Assembly (NCBI RefSeq): GCF_014805685.1
Contig: NC_060905.1
Span: 15,001-79,000, forward strand
Origin: Silurus meridionalis
Lineage: Eukaryota > Chordata > Actinopteri > Siluriformes > Siluridae
Direction of reading: 5' to 3'
Length of the DNA: 64,000 bases
Every line of letters begins with the position of its first letter. The stretch's first letter is position 1. The notes beneath the pieces are model-generated. The model was given only the letters and a program-made list of their open reading frames with translations, did no database searches and was not told where the DNA came from. A program made the position numbers and the translations under genes. This document shows, one piece after another, positions 54,755 to 64,000 of this stretch.

Positions 54755-56030
54755 TGTCTCCTGAGCCCACGTACATGTCAATTTCTGCTTTGCTTTGTAA
54801 TTGTGCTTTCAACAACGAACATTGTCTCAAAGCAGCTTTACACAGATAATGTGGTCTGTCCCTGCAATGTTCACTAGTTCCTGGAGAGTGAAGATCTTTG
54901 AGGAGATCAGAGCTCTGGACAGTGTAGGGGTGGTTACACCAGAGATGTCCAGCCAACTCCTGTTGACCAGGGGTTCCTCCAGTAGCCAGTGAAGTGTCCT
55001 GCAGCCCATAAGCAGCTTTTTTAAAAAGTCTATATTTTTAAAAGTACACAGTAAAAGACTGGTAATCCATACACATCCAGTGTGCTTTTAAAACAAAGTT
55101 CTGTTCAGTCCCAGTCCTTTCACCATGTACAAAAGTCCACTGGCTGCTGTTCTCCATACCAGGTCCTTGGGCCCATTTAGGAGTCTTTTTGCAGGTTTGG
55201 CAGTGGATCCATGCATGCCAGATTGTGTCACAGAAATGACTCTGCCAGGTTGTTTATCACCAGCTTTAGCCCCCTGTAGGACATCTTTGGAACCAGCTGC
55301 TTCCACCTGCTCAGTCTGCCCTTGATGTCCTCTATAGTGCCGTCCCAGTTTTTTATTAAAAAACTTGTTGTTCCCCAGATAAACACCCAAGTACTCTTTT
55401 CCACACCAGGCCTCTCGGGAGTGTCAGCTCCCCACCTCCCCACTTCCCAACTAAAACGGCTTTACTTTTTCCCCAGTTTACTTTTGCTGATGATAAAATC
55501 TCAAAGTTTATTAAAACATCAGTTAAAACATTTACATCAGTCTGGGATCCCACCATTACAGCCAGGTCGTCTGCATACGCTGACAGGTAAAGTGAAGCAT
55601 TAGAGTGTGGAATATTAAAACCAGAAAGATGATTCTCAGTCTAATTAAAAGAGGGTAAATAGCTACAGTGTACAGCATTCCTGACAGTTAACAGTCTTGT
55701 CTTATCCCTCTGTACACTCTAAAAGGGGCACAAAACCAATATTTACCTTCAGTACACTCTCAATTTTACTGTACAGCAACTAGATCATGGCTATGAAACC
55801 AGGGTTGAACTCAAAGCTTTCCAGCACCTTCCACAAGTATTCATGCTCAACCTGGTCAAAAGCCTTTTCTGTTTTTAGGGGAATCAGACCAGTCTTTAAG
55901 CTGTCCAAAATGTCACAAATTAGGTATACGTTATCAAATATCGACCTGCCAGGCACACAGTACGTCTGATAATGGTGAATGATCTGCTCCATCACCTTCG
56001 TCAGTCTTGATGCTAATGCTTTTGACAGCA
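54755..56030 (-). mobile_element. Tx1/L1-clade LINE, RT and C-terminal fragment
   Basis: The minus strand reads, right to left, HHYQTYCVPGRSIFDNVYLI and EKAFDQVEHEYLWKVLESFE (55990-55800), then VLTDVLINFEILSSAKVNWG with KSKAVLVGKWGGG (55540-55430), then VYLGNNKFFNKKLGRHYRGH and LLNGPKDLVWRTAASGLLYM (55390-55130), then GCRTLHWLLEEPLVNRSWLD (55009). This architecture is that of Tx1-like L1-clade elements, unlike the other LINEs here. It has frameshifts, and the YADD region is shifted out of frame near 55570. Confidence 0.82.
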
Positions 56031-56399
56031 GCTTGTGTAACGAGCTATGAGTGCAATATAAATGTAATACATAGTTTTCTTTTTCACAAAAGTCATTATT
56101 GTATTGCCGTATTATTTTTGTTTTTTTTCTTTGGATATTAAGTGTTCATTTTGCTGTTCCTGACGTAGATAAAAGGACTGACATTTGATGGTCAGTAGTT
56201 CCAGGTTTGGTGTGCAGGAGTCTGAAAGGGTTATGATGCTCAAGCTGTCGCACCAGTGGTTGTTCACCATCAGACACACTCCACCCCCTCTTGATTTCCC
56301 CGACTCCAGTGTTCTGTCCATGTGGTAAACCAAGAAAAACTCAGCCGGCTGGATGGAGTGGTCCGGTACCGCTGGGTTCAGAGGTTGTTGAGCTTGTTC
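56031..56399 (-). mobile_element. Rex1-like LINE endonuclease fragment
   Basis: The minus strand encodes FFLVYHMDRTLESGKSRGGG, VCLMVNNHWCDSLSIITLSD and LELLTIKCQSFYLRQE, the middle of an apurinic-type endonuclease. It is truncated on both sides and abuts an RTE copy at about 56400. Confidence 0.75.
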
Positions 56400-57355
56400 T
56401 TGGTCGCCAAAGCGAATCATTTGTCTCCATGCCACCCTGTCCTCTACATCTGCCTCTTTCACACCGACTACCTGCATGTCTTCTCTCACCACATCCACTT
56501 CCTCTTTTCCTCCTTCCTGGTGGCTCCATCCTCAGCATTTTTCTACCAATATAACTCATGTCCCTCCTCTGCACATGTACAAACCATCTTAATTCTTAAT
56601 CTCCCCTCCTTCACCTTGTCACTGAAATGTCCAACATGCGTGGTCCCTCTAGTAAACTAATTTCTAATCTTGTCCATCCTCAAAAAAAGCAAATAATGCA
56701 TCTGTGGTGCTCTTCCTCAGCATGAAACCATACTGCTGCTCACAGATGGTCACCTCTTCTCTCAGCCTGGTTTCCACTACTCTTTCCCATAACTTCATGG
56801 TCTGGGTAAATCTGGGTAAAAACCCCACTGCCATCTCTCCTAAACATCTCCATCCTTCTACTGGTAAGTCATCTGGTGCAACTGACTTTCCACTCTTCAT
56901 CCTCTTAATCACTGCTCTCACTTCCTCCTTACTAATCCTATCCACTTCCTGCTTCAGTAATTAAACATCATCCAACCTTTTCTCTCTCTCATTTTTCTCG
57001 TTCATCAGCTGCTCAAAATACTCCCTCCACCTTCTCAACACACTCTAGTCAACACATTTTCCTTAGTGTACAACCTCTCATACAGCTCCTCGTATGCCCT
57101 TTCCTTGGCTTTTGCCACATTCCTCATCAATTGCTTCCGCATCTCCTTGTACTTCTGCCTACTTTTCTCATCACCCTGTTAATCCTTCTTCTGTTTTATT
57201 AACCTCTTTCCCCTTATGCTCTCCTGCACTTCCTCATTCCACCACCATGTCTCTTTGTCTTCCTTTCTATTTCCAGGTGTCACACCAAGTACTTTTCTAG
57301 CTGCCTCCCTCATCACTCCTGCAGTAGTTTCCCAATCATCCAGCAGTAGTTCACT
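56400..57355 (-). mobile_element. RTE LINE fragment
   Basis: The minus strand encodes SKEEVRAVIKRMKSGKSVAP with DDLPVEGWRC (56945-56860), LWERVVETRLREEVTICEQQ (56800-56730) and upstream ARKVLGVTPGNRKEDKETWW (57310-57250). The copy is internally deleted around 56660-56700 and lacks its terminal tail. Confidence 0.82.
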
Positions 57356-57364
57356 ATAGAAATA

Positions 57365-58125
57365 AACTTGACTTGACAAGACAGTTCGCGTACCATCAGA
57401 ACCGTTTTACTGAGGACACCATGGCTCATCTCCTTTACACTACGATGAGCCACCTGGACCAAAGAAATGGGAATTATACAAAGATTCTGTTTGTGGACTA
57501 CAGTTCAGCATTTAACACCATAATTCCCTCTATGCTCACCTCTAAGTTGGAGGTCCTAGGACTCAGCCTGCCGCTGTGTTAATGGATCTCTAACTTCCTG
57601 ACAGACAGTCTACAAGCCGTATGGGTGGGAAAACATACCTCATCCACCCTCACCCTCAGCATTGAAGCTCCGCAGGGTTGTGTTCTGAGCCCCCTGCTGT
57701 ACTCACTGTACACATATGACTGTTTGACCACTTCCAACTCCACCGCCATCAAGTTTGCTGACGACACTGTTGTGGTGGTCCTGATCTCTAAAAATGATGA
57801 GACGGCCTACCTACAGGAGGTTAAAAACCTGGAGAGATGGTGACAAGTGAACATCCTTCTCCTGAACATCAGCAAGACTAAGGAGATGATAGTGGACTTC
57901 AGCACGAAGCAGGAGCGGTCATACCAACAGCTAAACATCAACACAACCCCAGGGGAGAGGGTGAACAGTTCCTGGTACTTAGGTGTTCACATCACACAGG
58001 ACTTGTCTTGGTCCTGTCACACCAACACCCTGGTGTAAAAGGCCCTGCAGCATCTGTACCATCTTACACTTGCACCATTGAGAGCGTTCTAAAGGGTAGC
58101 ATCACTTCCTGCATCTACTTACAGA
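57365..58125 (+). mobile_element. Rex1-like LINE RT fragment
   Basis: The plus strand encodes [66 protein letters not shown] and LLNISKTKEMIVDFSTKQE, a near twin in sequence of the minus-strand copy at 42940-42130 with extra stop codons. The FADD catalytic motif is intact. Confidence 0.88.
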
Positions 58126-58324
58126 CATCATTTTACAAAACATTTTTACATTATGAATTGTAATAAACAGTAGCTGAAAACAATACAGCTTCTAAAAAAG
58201 AAAACTAGTAACAAAGGCTTGAAATACACATTTTGTTTGAGGCAACTTTTAAATAGAAAGTCATTCAGTAATGAGGGCAAAAATGATGATAGATAAAGAA
58301 ATGTGGTAAACAGGTCTAGCTCAC

Positions 58325-60600
58325 TTCCCTTTCAGGAACTCGAGCTGCATCAAAATGCTTTTGGAACGCTCCACGTTGTCCACGCTCTGAATCACGTGTA
58401 AAATCCGGCAAGTGGTGACGTCATCAGCGGGCAACATTGCGTAAAGCAGGAAGCTACAAAATGGCTAAGCGATGGTAGCCGCATTAGCTTCTGTTGTTCA
58501 GGTAAGTGCTTTGTGTTTGAATTTGTGCAGCCATAAGTTTAAATGCAAGCTGAATTCCGACTGTGTGTTCCTTTTTGCCTTGCTTCATTTGGGGGTTGAT
58601 ACACATAGCCAATGTGTTGTTTGCTTAGCCAAGGAGCATGCTTAGTCAGCTCTAAAAAGAGACGACTGTTAGCACTTTTAGCCATGCAGCTAAGCGCTCT
58701 CCCTCGTGGCTCAGGTCTCGCTCCCGCTGATGCGAGGCGGCACTGTAGGCCGTTGGGTTAGCAGGCCAACCTAGCAGAAGGCATGGAGATAGAAGTGTCC
58801 CCTCCAGCCTCTCCTGCTAGGATGAGCTCCCGTTCCCCGAGGAAAGCACTGTTTTGGCGGTTCCTTATTCCAGTGCGTGTAACTCGGTGCTCCGGATTTC
58901 TTCCTCCAAGGAGGGAGAATTTTCGGATGCTAGCAAACCCACGGATTCCTCACAGCCTGTGCTGTTCGAGGAGCTCCTAGAGGTAGTGACTTGGGCAGTC
59001 GCTAAGCTAGAGATAGCTTGGCCCGATGAGAAGTGGAAGTCCCACGGAACAGCCTCCACCCCGAGACTTACCGTTTTTTTTCCTGACCTGCACACCAAGG
59101 TGTCTGGCTCCTGTGAGACCCCATATATGGCCCGTACCTTCCCCCCATTTGCTATACGCGAATATAGTAGGGTTCAGGGAGTGCGGCTATGGGGAGATGA
59201 CTAGGGTTAAAGAGACGCTAGCAATGGCTATCTCTCCCAAGGTGATGCATCGTGAAATGCTTCGGTATTGCCTACACAAGCCACTTCGGCTGTAGTAGGT
59301 AGGGCTTGTTCGGCAACAGGTCAGGCCAGGGGTTGCCTCCATATGATGAGTGTGTTGCAGGCATACCAGGCTGACCTGCTATGAGAGATATTCCCATTAC
59401 ATTAAAGTTCGCATACTATCAGAATCGTTCTACTGAGGACGCCATTGCTCATCTCCTCCACACCACAATGAGCCACCTGTACTACAGAAATGGGAATTAT
59501 ACAAAGATGCTGTTTGTTGACTACAGTTCAGCATTTAACACCATAATTCCCTCCACACTCACCTCTAATTTGGAGGTCCTGGGCCAATGGATCTCTAACT
59601 TGCTGACAGACAGACCACAAGCCATGTGGGTGGGCAAACACACCTCATCCACCCTCACCCTCAGCACTGGAGTTGTGTTTTGAGCCCCCTGCTGTACTCA
59701 CTGTACACATACGACTGTGTGGCCACTTCCAACTCCACCACCATCATCAAGTTTGCTGACGACACTGTTGTAGTGGGCCTAATCTCCAACAAACGATGAG
59801 AAGGCCTACCTGGTGCCAGGAGAACAACCTTTTCCTGAATGTCAGCAAGACAAAGGAGTTGATTGTGGACTTTAGCACAAAGCAGCAGCGGTGCTGAACC
59901 CCGCTGGCTCCTTCTCGCCTGTTCAGGCGACACTGTGGTAGCTGTTCTGCACGTGGTGTGAGCACCACTGGTTAAACCCAGTCATCTGCATGTTGGGTTG
60001 GTTCTGGAGTTCTTGCAGAAACAGTTTGACACAGGGTTGGCCCTGTCCACCTTGAAGCTTTCCTCTACCCTAGAGCTGGGTATGTACCTAATATCCCTAA
60101 GGCTCTCTCATGACCTGTCATGTTGCAGGCATTCTGCCCTTCTCCCTTCCTAGCTCCAGACTAGGAAAAGCACAATAGACTGTGTCCAGTGCAAGCACTG
60201 GATACGTACCTCCACAGGACGAGTCCTCGGAAAAAGTCGGAGCAACTGTTTGTCTGCTATGGCCCTCATAGAAAAGGTTTTCCTGCCTCTCAGCAGATGG
60301 ATAGTTCCTGACAGGGAACGTCTCTAGGTTATGTATGTAACCCTAGTTCCCCAAGGGAACGAGATGCTGTGTCTTCGGGCAATACTCCCTGCATCCCTTT
60401 AAGCACTTACCTTCTCTTTTCTCAAAAGCAAATGCCGCTACCATCGCTCAGCCATTTTGTAGATTCCTGGTTTACGCGACGTTGCCCGGCAATGACAGCA
60501 CCACTTGCCTATCCGCCAGATTTTACACATGATTCAGAGTGTGGACAGTGCGGGGTGTTCGCAAAGAGTTTAGATGCAGCGTATCATTCCCTCAGGTAAG
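58325..60600 (+). mobile_element. DIRS-like retroelement with inverted terminal repeats, LINE inserted
   Basis: Terminal blocks of about 190 bp are inverted: GCTACAAAATGGCTAAGCGATGG (58452-58474) matches the inverse of CCATCGCTCAGCCATTTTGTAG (60443-60464), and similarity extends to 58325-58512 and 60400-60600. Inside, 59060-59130 encodes FPDLHTKVSGSCETPYMAR and 59205-59235 reads VKETLAMAISP, like DIRS gag proteins of fish; 60010-60060 reads VLEFLQKQFDTGLALSTLKL, like the N-terminus of a DIRS tyrosine recombinase. The RT/RNase H part is lost and a LINE fragment occupies about 59390-59895. Confidence 0.75.
59390..59895 (+). mobile_element. Rex1-like LINE RT fragment inside the DIRS element
   Basis: The plus strand encodes [34 protein letters not shown] and WISNLLTDRPQAMWVGKHTS, then IIKFADDTVVVG in another frame, and FSTKQQ-like sequence at the end. 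It lies between DIRS gag and recombinase remnants. Confidence 0.82.
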
Positions 60601-60780
60601 TAGGATTACATTCGTAACCTAGAGACGATATCAGACTTCTTAACATGAGCATGCCCATCTCACTTATCTCTTAAGCCTCTTATTCTCAGTTTTCTCTTCC
60701 AATCATACTCATGTCATTTTGCATTTGCACACAGCACTATAACTTGTTACTGTTAATGTTTTTGTTTTGTTGTTGTAATG
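60601..60780. other. unassigned sequence
   Basis: Nothing was recognised between the DIRS end and the L2 fragment. Confidence 0.4.
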
Positions 60781-61080
60781 CTTCATATTACAATATAATA
60801 TGGTTCAGTGCAGGATTTGACACCAGTGATCATAATCTCTTCCTTGCTAGACTAGAAAATGTTGTTGGATTTAAGAGAACTGGTTCAGGTCTTATCTGAC
60901 TGATCGTTATCAGTTGATATTAATGATGACTTCTCTTACTCTGTCTAGCTGGGGATGGTTTTACATCTAGGGCCTGGGTATCCATGTAATTACGGAGTAA
61001 TACAGGAGCTTTGAGGATAGATTTGGATTGTACTTAAATAATATACAAATAAAACATGAATTGAATTGAACAACTTCACA
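60781..61080 (+). mobile_element. L2-like LINE fragment
   Basis: SAGFDTSDHNLFLARLENVV (60810-60870) is L2 RT motif A sequence; a deletion then leads to a 3' end (AATACAAATAAAACATGAATTG at about 61045) with AATTG repeats. Confidence 0.65.
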
Positions 61081-62094
61081 GCTTTTTACATTATAAGCAC
61101 AGTTTAGTCAAGTCTTTTGTAAATAGGGTTTTCTAGGGTAAAGAAGAAGATCTGAAAGGATTTACAGTTATAGAGAGTTTTGCTGAAATGGGATATTTGG
61201 ATTCTGTCATCCCCACTTATATATGTTCAAGTCTGTGACTGGAGCTTTAAGTTTAAATTTTTTTTAGCACAATTCCATAATTCTCTATGGAATCTCTAAA
61301 TCTCTCTAAATCTGTCTGTCAGTCATAAAATACATTTGTAAAAGCTCCACTGGTAAAGAGAGAAGACACATGATAGATCACCATCACAGCAGCCATTACA
61401 AGTCAATATTCAATATCCATCAGGAGTTATACAGATTTCCTTTTATGGCTGAATGTTAATGCTGTTTCAGCAAAAACACAAATCCTCACTACTGGTTATT
61501 TTACTATAAATAAAAACAAACTACTGAATATTCTGGATATAAGAAACAAAAATTAATAATTGTTTATTACTTACAATTTAATCCATATTAACATATTAAA
61601 AACATATGATTTTTACTCTAAGGGGGTTTAATTATGAGTGTTGTTTTAATGTGCTGTAATAAGATGTCTGGGGAAAAGTGTCTCACCCTCCCAGAGAGAT
61701 TAAGGGACTGAAGTCCCTCATGCTGGACGACTGCCCATAGTCTCTAACAAACATGTTTATCTGTCATTTATCACATAATAACGGACCTGGATAAGGAAAC
61801 TGTCTACTGGGAATTTTTCTGAATGCCTGGTGTTTGCAGACCAGGATTCTTTTTGATCTCTGTGTAAAACATTTACATAATATAGAAGATTATTTGGTTA
61901 TGATTTATTATTATTATTATGTTTATTATTATTTTAACATGCTTTTAAAAGCTTTGTGTAAAAAAATGTTTTATTTGTTAAAAACCTGCAATTTATGCAC
62001 AAAAACACACCATATAAGTTAGACATCACAGGATGAAATTCTGTAATTAGAATTAGGGTTTGTTATATTCCACATATAAGTGGATTGGGTTACT

Positions 62095-62098
<4 letters not shown>
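61081..62098. other. unassigned AT-rich sequence
   Basis: No gene was recognised. The part 61610-61790 is related, in inverse orientation, to 49040-49200. A run of TTA repeats lies at 61903-61933. Confidence 0.5.

Positions 62099-62170
<72 letters not shown>
62099..62170. repeat. (TA)n microsatellite
   Basis: About 35 TA units. Confidence 0.95.
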
Positions 62171-62172
<2 letters not shown>

Positions 62173-62277
62173 TTTTAGCAACTTTCTCACAACTCACAAT
62201 TGGATTATGATTAATATCAATCAATAATTATGTAAAGAGAGGCTGATTGGGGAATGCCTGTTTATAGCTTCTATAAT

Positions 62278-62789
62278 TTACAACCCGAATTCCGGAAATT
62301 TGGGGACATCTTGAAATTCACTATTAAACCCAAAAAACATAAATGTTTAAAGTGAGAAATTTTATAGTTTTATGCACAAAATGAGCTCAAAAAAGTTGGC
62401 AATGGTGCATATTAACCAAAGTGTAGTGTTCTTTTCAGTTTGAATATATCTGGGCACTGAGGTTATGGGTTTCTGGAGTTTTGTTTTTGCAATTTGGTCC
62501 CATTCTTGTCTAATATCGGTTTCCATCTACTGAAGAGTTCATGGTTGTCTTTGGTGTACTTTTCATTTAATGATGTGCCAAATGTTCTCTATAGATAAAA
62601 CATCTGGACTGCAGGCAGGCCAATTCAGCACCCGAACTCTTCTACCATTAAGCCATGCTGTTCCTACAAAACCTTTATATACCTTTCAGCACTTATAGTG
62701 CCTTCTAAAACATGCAAACTGCCCATACCAAATGCACTTATGCATCCCCATACCATCAGAGATGCAGACTTTTGAACCGAACGCTTATA
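62278..62789 (-). mobile_element. Tc1/mariner-superfamily element, truncated
   Basis: It starts with TACAACCCGAATTCC, the terminus also used by the element at 49598. The minus strand encodes SVQKSASLMVWGCISAFGMG and LHVLEGTISAERYIKVL (62780-62665) and, after a deletion, VLNWPACSPD (62630-62590). Its other half was lost where a pogo-type element begins at 62790. Confidence 0.82.
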
Positions 62790-63375
62790 CAGTGGAACCC
62801 CGTTGTACGAGCAACCTATTATACGAGCAAACGGCGATACGAGCAACCTCGCTCGCAAAATTTTACCCTGTTTCACGACCAAATTTCGAAGGCACGAACA
62901 AACTCACACTGCCGGTTCCCCGTTTTTGGCGGAGGGTCGCATCAGTCGCTTAGTTGATGACGTATCACTCGGTCGCTCTCGTTGTTCAGTGCAGCAGAAA
63001 CGTAACTGTGGCAGCGGAGGCGTGGTCGAGCGGCGGTTTGTGAATGGAGGGCGGGTGTGTGTGTGTGTTGTGTGTGTGTGTGTGTATGTGTGTGCGCGCG
63101 CCCCGGAGATGTGCTGCGTGGGGCACTAAGCAGCCCGACACAAAAAAAACCCAAATAAAAGTGGATGTTAAGCCTTTGCACCTGACCTGTTGTGACGTTC
63201 CTTATTCCCGTATTCATACGCTCTTCCACAGTAACTTTTTTTAGTTTTATATTTTTATTTCACTAGAAATCCTGAAAAATGTCTTCCAAGAAAATCAGCG
63301 ATGGTGCTGTGAAAACGAAAGTAAATAGAATTACATGGAAACCGAGGAGGTTAGCGTTTTGTGCGTCTCACACTC
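62790..63375 (+). mobile_element. pogo/Tigger-like element, left part only
   Basis: The left terminus CAGTGGAACCCCGTTGTACG follows TA. After about 490 bp of CpG-rich leader with a GT tract, an ATG at 63279 opens MSSKKISDGAVKTKVNRITW and KPRR, resembling the N-terminus of Tigger-type transposases (inference from a short stretch). The frame is cut at about 63375 by an RTE LINE. Confidence 0.55.
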
Positions 63376-64000
63376 CAGGTTGACCCCAGGTACCTGAACT
63401 CCTCCACCTTCTCCACAAATAACAATATCATCTGCAAACCTCATAGTCCATGGAGAGTCCTGTCTGACCTCATCCATCAACACTGCAAACAGGAAAGGGC
63501 TCAGAGCCGATCCTTGATGCAGTCCAATCTCCACCTTGAACCAGTCTGTCGTTCCTACTGCACACTTCACTGCTGTCACACTGTCCTCATACATGTCCTG
63601 CACCACCCTCACATACTTCTCATCCACTCCAGACTTCCTCATACAATACCACAACTCATCTCTCTACTCTGTTGTATGGTCTTCCTCTGCAAAAAAACAT
63701 ACTCTTTCCTATAACTTCATAATGTGACTGATCAACTTTATTCCCCTGTAGTTACTGAAGGTCTGCACATCTCCCTTATTCTTAAATATCGGTACCAGCA
63801 CACTCCTACTCCATTCTTTAGGCATCTTCTCACCTTCCAACATTCTGTTAAACAATCTTGTTAAAAACTCCACTGCATCTCTCCTAAACATCCCCATGCT
63901 TCTACTGGTATGTCATCTGGTCCAACTGACTTTCCACTTTTCATCCTCTTAATTGCTGCTCTCAATTCCTCCTTACTAATCCTATCCACTTCCTCCACAC
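63376..64000 (-). mobile_element. RTE LINE fragment running off the right edge
   Basis: The minus strand encodes REVGMFRRDAVEFL-like residues and NRMLEGEKMPKEWSRSVLVP (63890-63800), YRGIKLISHIMKL, RKSGVDEKYVRVVQDMYEDS (63640-63580), VEIGLHQGSALSPFLFAVLM and FADDIVICGE (63440-63420). The FADD motif is intact but the frame is broken. Confidence 0.85.

Overview
This window reads as nuclear DNA of a teleost fish, most likely an otophysan and perhaps a catfish (the order is a guess from the repeat families, not proven). The evidence is spliced vertebrate genes with GT/AG introns, abundant CA, TA and GA microsatellites, and a dense mix of L2, Rex1-like, RTE and Tx1-like LINEs, a DIRS element, solo-LTR-like insertions, Tc1/mariner, hAT and pogo-type DNA transposons. 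Nothing bacterial, plasmid or CRISPR-like is present.

Three host genes can be supported. On the minus strand at 4006-5810 are the first three coding exons of p3h4 (Sc65/Leprel4), a leprecan-family protein of the endoplasmic reticulum; the remaining exons lie beyond the left edge. Head-to-head with it, on the plus strand from 7668 to 28108, is a complete ten-exon fkbp10 (FKBP65) gene: signal peptide, four FKBP prolyl-isomerase modules, two EF-hands and a C-terminal HDEL. The two products are known partners in fibrillar procollagen lysine modification, so the 1.86 kb between their start codons is a plausible shared promoter. Exon 8 of fkbp10 carries a one-base deletion that brings in an early stop although every later exon and splice site is intact. 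On the minus strand at 36568-37509 is an intact single-exon olfactory receptor.

Layout: 1-2335 Rex1-like LINE split by a DNA transposon; 2992-3991 Tc1-like element and microsatellites; 4006-5810 p3h4; 5811-7667 bidirectional intergenic region with a tRNA-Glu/RTE chimeric SINE; 7668-28108 fkbp10, whose introns 1 and 4 are packed with L2, Tc1 and LTR insertions; 28330-31053 a Tc1-like element holding an RTE that holds an L2 tail; 32120-36216 LTR, an RTE with target duplication, and a hAT; 36568-37509 the receptor; 37585-64000 almost only transposons, many nested (a three-level hAT nest at 47101-48348, an LTR in an RTE at 50.4 kb, a LINE in a DIRS element at 58.3-60.6 kb, a pogo-type element cut by an RTE at 63.4 kb).

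The most interesting signals are: three introns of the two collagen-partner genes that begin with AC repeats and end in GT repeats, an arrangement able to fold the intron into a hairpin (the clearest is fkbp10 intron 6); the exon 8 frameshift; the SINE whose tRNA-Glu head still ends in CCA before joining RTE sequence; the three-level hAT nest with readable target duplications; and short telomere-like tracts, one of which interrupts an otherwise alignable repeat copy.
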